Source: Strongylocentrotus droebachiensis (Eukaryota; Echinodermata; Echinoidea; Camarodonta; Strongylocentrotidae). From it: 64,000 bases of DNA. Below the pieces are notes generated by a model that was not told where the DNA came from, searched no databases, and saw nothing but the letters and a program-made list of their open reading frames with translations. The first letter of the stretch is position 1. Each line of letters starts with the position of its first letter. Below are positions 57,475 to 64,000 of the stretch, piece by piece. The DNA is taken from the NCBI GenBank assembly GCA_035222895.1, contig JAVYIG010005321.1:62001-126000 (forward strand). The letters are read 5' to 3'. The position numbers were made by a program, and so were the translations under genes.

Positions 57475-59400
57475 TATATGATTTGCCATATTTGTGTAGA
57501 ACTAAAGTAAGTAAAAGGTTAACATAAATGAATTATTATGAATTACAGTTAGCCGTCCTCTTAAAGTTTACATCATATGCAGCCGCTATGCATATAGTTA
57601 TTTAATTAATCACATTAATTCCATGCATTATTCACACGTTTTCTTTTCATCGTTATCATTATGCTTATGTTTTGTACAACAAAAATATTTATGTACCATA
57701 TGAATAAAGTTTTACTAATAAATACAAAATACTAGTACTGTTTTATGTAACAAAAAATATTCTCATTTCTTCTCTGTATGTAGATAAAGATTAAAGATAA
57801 AGATAAATATTAAAGTAGTGCAGCGAATCAATATCTAAGTGCAGATGAACATAGCTGGCATTGCTTGTCATATATATTTATTTTTAAAAAATGCACTTTT
57901 TCCTCGATGTATGGTAGATTTCGAAATCGCATCGTGGTCCTCCGGTATAGATTACAGGTCAAAGATTACATGTGGGACACATGAAGTGGGTTTCTTTCGA
58001 CGATTTCCTGTACAAAATAATCGTGAAAATAAACACAACAAATATGAATTAAAGATGATGAAGAAAAAAAACAATAAAAGTGTGGAGTACAGGATGACGT
58101 TTTGCTTGAAGCCGATGCTTGTGATGTCACAGGCGTCGCTTTGTAGAAAGTGTATGGATTAGGCCGCTTGAGGGCGTACTGGATTTTGTGTGTTACCGAT
58201 TTTCCACGTCATGGGATAGTTGCCTCCCAGAGTTGCCTAAGTTTTCGTTTAATTTTGTGATACAAGCCCAATGATGTAAGTAGAAATGAATATGTTATCT
58301 TGAAGTTTATGAGTTATATTGTCTTTACAGCTAGATAGCTTAATGAAATATGATGTTTATGACACTAATTTGAGATGATGAAATTATGACATGAATGAAT
58401 CGTTCACGTGAAAGATTGTACACGTGTATGTAGGTTACGTAATTGGCGTCTTAATGTACATGTACGTAGTAGTATAATGATATGACCTTGAAGAATGTCA
58501 AAGTCACCGTCGGTGAGTTATTATTTGTTGCATGTATTTACCGTAGTCAGATATATAGTGAGAAAGGCATTGTTTGTTTTCCTTTGTTATGATAACAGTT
58601 ATTAGGATTTTCAGGGTATATTTAATTTGATACATGATATGTTATTTTCATGTCAGTTTATGCAAGATGATTTATTGTTGTTTATCTTTTTATTAAAATT
58701 GCAGATTGAACCTTGCCTGCTACAGTCTATAACCAAATTACAGTGCATGGTGTCATTACTATGGGTCTTGGACAACTATAGTTAGTTCGCCAAATCGTCC
58801 ACCACAAAAAGTAACACGATTACGGCATGTTTTTTTAAATATTATTTGAAATTCACTCTCAGGGTAGATCGATTTATGAACCTGAAATGGTATCCTCATT
58901 TTGTTTGTTATCGTTACCTACCACTGTAAAGAATACAACATTTTTCTTAAACACAATTTCAAGATTTCACTCTTGGCAAATAATAGGCTTGATTATTAAA
59001 AAAACCCGAGGCTGATATGACCTCACCAACTAGTTCATGTAGAAAGGTCAAATGGTGTATTAATTGCCAAGACCTTGTTAAATCGCAATATCGATAAAGC
59101 TGTGTGTTTTGTAATTGTTTTTTTTTTGTTAGCAGTTGGACAAATCGTTGGATAATCTCATTTAGTGATTCTGGGTAAATCTATAAATTTACATTCATAT
59201 CTCAAGTCCATGGTTATTTCATATGTCATAATATTTAAAATCCCTGCAATATATTTGATGTTTTGCTTATTTAAATATTATTTTGTAGGTTAAAACCATG
59301 TATATACAGGACCAATGTGAAAAATCAGCTTCGGTTGATATTGTCATCCAGTATAAATATCTTTAAACAAATAAATTCATCAATAAATAAACACGGCAGG
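57475..59400. other. Region between the two genes, right part
   Basis: AT-rich; no supported exon found on the minus strand that could continue gene 2. The 107-codon frame at 57839-58162 (+) has no recognisable domain. Confidence 0.35.
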
Positions 59401-59590
59401 GCGTTATTCCAATTACTATCACAAACGCTTCCGTCATTCTACCAGGTCCCTATTTCTCTTTTAAATCGAGTGGCTCATGTAGAACAATGCATTGTCAAAG
59501 GACATATTTAGTGCTACGTCGGGGATCGAACCCACGACCTATGCATTTCCAGTCAAAAGCTCAAAGCAGTTGCCTATAAACTTTAATACA
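59400..59590 (-). mobile_element. SINE in reverse orientation
   Basis: On the minus strand: GTCGTGGGTTCGATCCCCGA (B box), then CCTTTGACAATGCATTGTTC and GGGACCTGGTAG. Confidence 0.6.
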
Positions 59591-59663
59591 CAGAGCACTA
59601 TATTAACCTATTCACTTCTCAATACATGTTTACTGTTATGGTTTCAGGTGGTTATGGGTTAAC

Positions 59664-59747
59664 TCAGACATCATTACTCACCCCATCCATGCCATCCACT
59701 ACATACGGTGTCATGTAATTCTCTGCGCCGAAGTTTTGCGACCCCTC
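59664..59747 (-). CDS. SEA protein exon: end of tail or internal 22-codon exon
   Basis: Acceptor TTTTTAACAG precedes 59747 at phase 0, giving EGSQNFGAENYMTPYVVDGM and then DG. Reading on gives VSNDV and TGA (59666-59664). However GATGGG|GTGAGT at 59682/59681 is a perfect donor at phase 0, so the exon may end at 59682 and continue into an exon I could not find between 51 and 59.6 kb. Both versions may exist as alternative C-termini. Confidence 0.6.
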   Translation of the reverse strand, partial: EGSQNFGAENYMTPYVVDGMDGVSNDV

Positions 59748-62700
59748 CTGTTAAAAAGCAAAAATAATAATAAAAACGTAAGCAACAAATATGGTAAGAA
59801 GTGGAGCAGAATATCCTCTGAAATAATTAATATTAATATTTTGTATACAGCTCTGGATACTTTCTAATCACTGTAATATCATTACCCCGGCATGAGGCCT
59901 CATTTAGCCGAGCTACCCTAACAAGGCGTTCTGGCATCCGAAAACTGTCGTCATATGGTCTTCATATGGTTGGACGAGCAAGCCTGCGCTTGTAAAATGG
60001 CGACTGACTGGAATGCTCCCAAAGGAAATGGAAAATGTGCATACTTTGTGTGCGGGTAAGCCTGAATCCGATGACCGGGGTAATAATATATCTGTAAAGC
60101 GCTTAGGCACATCGTTGGATCGATGTATTGAGCGCAATATAAAAACGGAATATTATTATTAATATTATTCATACCGGGTGACCCAATTATATCACCTGGG
60201 TGGAGAGTGGCAGATATAGATTATTGTCTAGCTACAGGACGTTAGTGCCGCTAATGACTCGGCTGAACTTTGAACTATGTGATCAACAGTTTGAAGTCTG
60301 AAGTGTGAAGTTTATTTGTTCCATATTTACATCAAAAAACAATTTAGATTCTTTCTTGTTTTATATATACAAGTGTATAAGCGTAGATTACAGACCAAAA
60401 AAATAAAGTTCTCAAATCAAGTATAAATTATGGTAAATAGGTACGAAGTTTCGAAATATATAGATATTACAGGCAATGTAAAAACAATGTAAAATGTGTG
60501 GAGCCTAAATAAAAAAAGTCAAGTGACGTATTCACGAGAATGGTTTGTTCGGTCTGTTGTTGGGCGGGCTTCGTTTCACGAAACTGTCATATGTACAAGT
60601 TCAAAGACATCCAAGAGCGTGTATCAATATTCACACGCATGTCAAAGGAATGTTGGCGGACTTTTACGTGTGGCCGTCTTGTAAAACGACACCCGGTCTG
60701 TTGTCTGGCCTAAAGGCTTCGTTTCACGAGTGGGTCATAAGTACAAGTTCAACGACATCCCAAATTAAAGAGCGTGTATTAATATTCACACGCATGTCAA
60801 TGCATTGAATGTCGGCGGACCTTTACGTGTGGCCGTATTGTGAAACGACGCCCGGTCAGTAATTGTCGGGCCTAAGGGCTTCGTTTCACGAAGTGGTCAT
60901 AAGTACAAGTTCAACGACATCCCAAATTAAAGAGCGTGTATTAATATTCACACGCATGTCAATGCATTGAATGTCGGCGGACCTTTACGTGTGGCCGTAT
61001 TGTGAAACGACGCCCGGTCAGTTGTCGGGCTTAAGGGCTTCGTTTCACGAAATGGTCATAAGTACAAATTCAACGACATCCCAGTGAAGAGCGTGTATCA
61101 ATATTCACACGCATGCCAATGGAATGTCGGCGGACCTTTACGTGTGGCAGTTTTGTGAAACGGGGCCTCTAGTGTCGGTTTTGTTGGTGTGACTGGAGTA
61201 ATTACCTGAGAATATTCTGACATTGGGTATCTAGGCTGTCCCATGTTTCTCAAGGCCTGGCCGACGACGAATCTTCTATCTTCTAAGGAGGAGCCACTGG
61301 ACAGGTCATCAGGATGGAGATCGTCCTCCTCCAGGAAGCTCAGGCTCGCATCGTGGTAGGTAAGGTCGGGACGATGGGGACCACTGGTAGGTGAATATCA
61401 GAGAAAGAGAGAGGGTGCGAGGGTGGGGGAGGGAAAGAGAAAGTGAGAGTAAGTGGAGGGAGGAAGAGAGAAAGAGAGAGGATGCGAGAGGGCGGGGGAG
61501 GGAAAGAGAAAGTGAGAGTACGGGGAGGGAGAGAAAGAGAGAGAGAGAGAGAGAAATATTACACACTATGTTTTAAAAAAATGTCTGAGGTATGAGTGCG
61601 AACTTAATTTTGTAATATGTAATATCCCTGGCGACGCTAGCTATCAACTGTTGTCATGTGTAAAATGTCTAAAGTATTCCTGATTTAATATTATTCCCCA
61701 AAAATCCCAGACATAGTGGGATAGCTATCAACCAACCTTCCCCTACTGACTGATCTTTACAGTAGTTAGCAACCAAAAGAACGAACAAATTCCCAACCCA
61801 CAACAAGAATTTTCAAAGTGATTTCGAAATATATATCTTATCAAAATAACTGAATACTTACGCGATAAGCATCTTATTCTTTTGATGATGTCTTATGTTC
61901 GCAATGAAGCAGAAACAGAAGACGATGAGAACGATCATAATGAAAGCCAGGCACCCAAGAACAATACCCACAATCGCTCCTGTTGATATAGACGAATCAT
62001 CGGCAGAGGGCGCTGTTGCCACTGCCGTTGCAGTCGGCATACTGACGTTTGCTGTATTAACAAAATATTTAAAAAAAAAGTTATTAATAAAAAATAAATG
62101 AAATGGTTACAACAAGCCAGTTTGTAGATAGCGATGCATGGGCAGATACAGGTCATTTGTACCAACATTGTAAAACTCAGTGAGACCATGGAGATGAATA
62201 CTGGATATGTGCCCATGAGAGTTATGTAATCATGTCCGGTACATTACATGCTACACAAGTCGTAGTATTCTTCTCAAAATTGCAAACGAAAGATATTTGT
62301 GAAGCACCTTTATCACTTTGGCAGTGATTATTCTTAAATGTTTTTTTTCAATGACAAATGACAAAAATCAGTGACAAATCTGCTGATAACCAATCAGAAG
62401 CAAGAAATTCAGTAGCTTATAACAAAAACTGTCATTTGTCACTGATGACAAGTTTTGTGAAACGCCCCCATGGTATACTTACAGTTCAGGGAGGCTATTC
62501 CAAACAGGACACCATCTACTAGGATTTCCTCTGGAGCGGTGATGTTATCTAGTGAAACCACGTCCTCAACCTGGGCCGGGGTGATGGCTCCGGCTGGAGC
62601 TTCCATCTCTACATCGCCCTCTGCAATCACACTTCCCGATAGGAACCGATTCACCTTGCAAACGAAGGCGAAGGAATCACCTACCTCGGAGGATAATCGC

Positions 62701-64000
62701 GTACGGATTATTGCTATCATCTGCGTTTGAGGAGGAAAAAGGGGGAAGGGGAGTAAGACCGAGTAAGGTTAAAGGTAAAGACCAGTATTGGAAACGCCCC
62801 AATTTCAAAACATGAAATGGAAGCTCTTATTGCCAATCATGTGAAAGAATATGTTTTGACTAATACATGATGATAACAATTTTACCGGGAAACCGCGTAC
62901 TAATTGATATATTTGGTACATTAGTTTATCTATTGGTATGTGAGAGATAAACACACGTGTCGCGCAAGTGTGCGTAGTCCCATATACATCTTTCTGTGTA
63001 CAGTGCTTGTAACTTTACGAAGACTGGGCCAAATTTCTTATCATTTTGATGATTCCAGAACCTTGCAGTACACACCAATACTTATATGCTAGATAATCAA
63101 CCTTTTCTGATGGATTCCACAAAGTTTCTTTCACAATGCAATCGCATGACCATTAAACTGGTCTTTATCTTTAAACCTGTCTGTTATAAAACGAAATTCC
63201 TGCATTTCTGCAATTATAGTACGCTGTAGGAATTTATTTCTTGAATGGTTTCATCGGGACTAAATCCAGGGCAATAATAGTACTATGTAGACCTATCCAG
63301 CATTCCTTCAGATGCAATATAAATTCAGCTATTATTATTGTTATTAATGCTAAATATATTACTCATTGCGGATGTAGTATCAAAAATAATATCGCTAGTG
63401 ATATTCGTTTGTCTCGCATTGTGGTCAATAAGGAATCTAAAAGTTCACGACGTTTCGTGCGCTACTGCAACACTTCGTCAGGTGATAACAACTACTGTAA
63501 GCAAGGGTCTGTAGACATTGTGCGTTATTGTTCCAATTATCGATCGAATTATAGACCGCTCCGCCGGTCCTCCCGTAAAGTATAAAAGACCCTTGCTTAC
63601 AGTAGTTGTTATCACCTGACGAAGTGTTGCAGTAGCGCACGAAACGTCGTGAACTTTTAGATTCCTTATTGACCACATTGCGAGACAAACGAATATCACT
63701 AGCGATATTATTTTCGATTATTGTTGTTATTGTTATTATTATATTATTATTACTAGTGCCCGGATTGAATTCGAACCCTCACTTACTGGATAAAGAGTCA
63801 TGTGAAAAAACCTCTGTACCATGACACCTCCACACAAAGCTTGCAATTGAACATCTATATCATCAACAAACAGTATTTTAACTACTGATGGGGCTACCCT
63901 GTAGAAATAAAACAAAATAAATAAATAGATAAATAAATAAATAGTGCGGATTTCTGGAGAACACTTACCGCTCTACAGAAAAAGGTCTGCAGCTCACCGA
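59664..64000 (-). CDS. SEA-domain single-pass membrane protein, 5' end outside the window (partial gene)
   Basis: Exons 64000-63969 (cut by the window), 62720-62483, 62051-61862, 61383-61206 and 59747-59682 join with consensus splice sites and matching phases (0, 1, 2, 0). The product contains most of a SEA domain with a GSVIAE motif at the position of the GSVVV autocleavage site known in MUC1-type SEA modules. A Thr/Ala/Ser stalk, a membrane helix (GAIVGIVLGCLAFIMIVLIV), a basic stop-transfer and an acidic cytoplasmic tail with tyrosines follow. The family is inferred to be a mucin-like or SEA adhesion protein at the cell surface; N-terminal domains are unseen. The last exon either ends with TGA at 59666-59664 or splices on from a perfect GTGAGT donor at 59681. 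Confidence 0.78.
60000..60165 (+). mobile_element. CR1/L2-like tail, first of a second tail-to-tail pair
   Basis: GAATGCTCCCAAAGGAAATG, GTGTGCGGGTAAGCCTGAAT, TGTAAAGCGCTTAGGCACAT, GCGCAATATAAAAACGG and an ATT tail. Confidence 0.6.
60166..60265 (-). mobile_element. SINE core in reverse orientation
   Basis: CCGGGTGACCCAATTATATC ACCTGGGTGGAGAGTGGC is the reverse of the SINE core; it shares its ATT tail with the preceding element. Confidence 0.55.
60545..61165. repeat. Four tandem copies of a hairpin unit of about 155-165 bp
   Basis: Each unit has GGCTTCGTTTCACGAA, CATAAGTACAAGTTCAACGA CATCC, GAGCGTGTATTAATATTCAC ACGCATG, GTCGGCGGACCTTTACGTGT and TTGTGAAACGACGCCCGGTC. The start and end (CGTTTCACGA / GTGAAACG) are inverted repeats, so the unit itself looks like a MITE. 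The last copy ends GTGAAACGGGGCC. Lies in an intron of gene 2. Confidence 0.85.
61206..61383 (-). CDS. SEA protein exon: acidic cytoplasmic tail
   Basis: Acceptor ACCTACCAG precedes 61383; donor GTAATT follows 61206 (phase 0). The peptide AGPHRPDLTYHDASLSFLEE continues DDLHPDDLSSGSSLEDRRFV and ends NMGQPRYPMSEYSQ. It is acidic and serine-rich with three tyrosines, consistent with a phosphorylatable tail; no known domain was recognised. The following intron carries the four-copy tandem hairpin array (60545-61165) and SINEs. Confidence 0.78.
61395..61556. repeat. GA-rich tract with a duplicated 70-base unit
   Basis: GAGAGGGTGCGAGGGTGGGG and GAGAGGATGCGAGAGGGCGG head two similar blocks; followed by a GA run. 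It sits just upstream of the acceptor of the 61383 exon, where its complement supplies pyrimidines. Confidence 0.75.
61862..62051 (-). CDS. SEA protein exon: stalk and transmembrane helix
   Basis: Acceptor TTAATACAG precedes 62051, donor GTAAGT follows 61862 (phase 2). The exon encodes a Thr/Ala-rich stalk (NVSMPTATAVATAPSADD), the helix GAIVGIVLGCLAFIMIVLIV continued by FCFCFIA, and the basic IRHHQKNK. The layout is that of a type I single-pass protein placed directly after a SEA module. The cysteines at the cytoplasmic face of the helix could be palmitoylated (inference). Confidence 0.82.
62135..62345. mobile_element. MITE fragment related to 42723-43045
   Basis: GGGCAGATACAGGTCATTTG TACC, GATGAATACTGGATATGTGC and GAAGCACCTTTATCACTTTG GCAG follow the same order as in the 42.7-kb element; the terminal repeats are not preserved here. 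Confidence 0.6.
62346..62469. mobile_element. MITE of the GTTTCAC-ended family next to a gene 2 donor
   Basis: Shares CCAATCAGA and TTCAGTAGCTTATAAC with the element at 45297-45445 and ends GTTTTGTGAAACGCCCCC, 13 bases from the donor of the 62483 exon. An internal AATGACAAATGACA / TGTCATTTGTCA inverted repeat forms a stem. Confidence 0.65.
62483..62720 (-). CDS. SEA protein exon: core of the SEA domain
   Basis: A pyrimidine-rich tract ending AACGCAG precedes 62720; donor GTAAGT follows 62483 (phase 1). The peptide includes VGDSFAFVCKVNRFLSGSVI, AEGDVEMEAP and ILVDGVLFGIASLN, matching the SEA strand-turn-strand layout with GS at the cleavage position. QVEDVVSLDNITAPEEI corresponds to the third helix region and contains an NIT sequon. 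A GGGGGCGTTTCAC-ended MITE begins 13 bases after the donor. Confidence 0.8.
62770..63380. other. Gene 2 intron sequence, no feature seen
   Basis: Unremarkable AT-rich intron between the SEA exon and the palindrome at 63383. Confidence 0.4.
63441..63491 (-). ncRNA. Hammerhead ribozyme-like motif, minus strand
   Basis: The mirror copy in the left arm: CTGACGA complement at 63475-63481, GAAAC complement at 63452-63456 and GTC complement at 63449-63451. The core is identical to the plus-strand motif, including the extra A. Confidence 0.5.
63606..63656 (+). ncRNA. Hammerhead ribozyme-like motif, plus strand
   Basis: CTGACGA at 63616-63622 and GAAAC at 63641-63645 followed by GTC (63646-63648, expected cleavage after C) match the conserved core. 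Stem II is GTG...CAC plus GC...GC with an AGTA loop; stem I pairs TCAC with GTGA. Helix III is minimal, as known for Penelope-type hammerheads. An extra A lies between CUGACGA and stem II, so activity is uncertain. Confidence 0.5.
63745..63950 (-). mobile_element. SINE head in reverse orientation and a LINE/SINE tail
   Basis: On the minus strand GGAGGTGTCATGGTACAGAG and GAGGGTTCGAATTCAATCCG are A- and B-box regions. At 63878-63943 GATGGGGCTACCCTGTAGAA with an AAATA-repeat tail is a separate plus-strand retroposon 3' end. Lies in an intron of gene 2, 18 bases from the donor of the edge exon. Confidence 0.6.
63969..64000 (-). CDS. SEA protein exon fragment at the window edge
   Basis: The last 32 bases, read on the minus strand, end GAGCG|GTAAGTG, a strong donor, and encode GELQTFFCRA in the frame that continues at phase 0 into the next exon (MIAIIRTRLSS). 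The join gives a continuous first SEA helix. Only the 3' end of the exon is in the window, so the call rests on the donor and on frame continuity. Confidence 0.6.

Larger units (their letters stand above)
63383..63714. mobile_element. 332-bp palindrome, probable Penelope-like element terminal remnant
   Basis: Two 128-base arms (63383-63510 and 63587-63714) are almost perfect inverted repeats around a 76-base centre. Each arm carries CTGACGAAGTGTTGC and GCGCACGAAACGTCG, the hammerhead-type core known from the pseudo-LTRs of Penelope-like elements. No reverse transcriptase or endonuclease remnant is visible. Confidence 0.7.

Noticed and set aside
57839-58162. 107-codon plus-strand frame
   Set aside because: No domain, ordinary AT-rich composition, no splice context.
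63383-63714. CRISPR-like or attenuator structure
   Set aside because: Single palindrome in a eukaryotic intron; explained by a foldback transposable element remnant.
39406-64000. Genes 1 and 2 as one transcript
   Set aside because: Gene 1 starts with its own signal peptide and well-placed ATG, and gene 2 already has a complete membrane helix and tail upstream of it.

Overview
This is a eukaryotic, intron-rich, AT-rich window. About 80-85% of it appears non-coding and is packed with dispersed repeats, miniature inverted-repeat elements (MITEs), tRNA-derived SINEs and very long simple-sequence arrays. The gene content (a TNFR/ZU5/UPA/Death receptor and a SEA-domain membrane protein) and the repeat mix (SINE tails ending in ATT repeats, CR1/L2-like 3' ends, hammerhead-like motifs of Penelope elements) point to a marine invertebrate, most likely a deuterostome such as an echinoderm or hemichordate. 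The species is inferred, not shown.

Two multi-exon genes are supported, both on the minus strand. Gene 1 (50843 down to 39406) has six coding exons with consensus splice sites and fully compatible phases, giving a predicted 722-residue type I membrane receptor. Its order is signal peptide, one canonical TNFR cysteine-rich module plus a partial second, one transmembrane helix, ZU5, UPA-like region and C-terminal Death domain. In effect it is a TNFR/p75-like ectodomain on an UNC5/PIDD-like cytoplasmic tail, with an HFS tripeptide at the ZU5/UPA junction where PIDD and FIIND proteins self-cleave. Gene 2 (right edge of the window, 64000 down to about 59664) lacks its 5' end. Its visible exons encode most of a SEA domain, a transmembrane helix and a short acidic cytoplasmic tail. 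The two genes are head-to-tail, about 8.8 kb apart, with no sign that they are one transcript.

Layout: 1-39.4 kb is gene-poor or intergenic/intronic. It holds a LINE 3' fragment (RNase H) inserted into a TTAA-flanked MITE (4.9-6.7 kb), an almost perfect inverted duplication (6.3/7.1 kb), SINEs, a three-copy tandem repeat of about 350 bp (11.5-12.4 kb), a 57-bp minisatellite of about 30 copies (17.8-19.5 kb), CCA- and ATC-rich tracts (22.5-24.3 kb), a 46-bp array (25.7-26.1 kb) and an 888-bp near-perfect palindrome (29.9-30.8 kb). Region 39.4-50.8 kb is gene 1; its last intron is largely a 1.7-kb GAGTAA/GAGTCA hexamer array and its other introns carry MITEs close to splice sites. Region 50.9-59.6 kb is intergenic with a tandemly duplicated CT-rich block. 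Region 59.6-64 kb is gene 2, with a four-copy tandem hairpin array in one intron and, near the right edge, a palindrome carrying two opposed hammerhead-ribozyme-like motifs.

No tRNA or rRNA gene, CRISPR array, LTR retrovirus-like element or Polinton was recognised. Most long open frames here are by-products of simple repeats whose unit length is divisible by three and are not called as genes.
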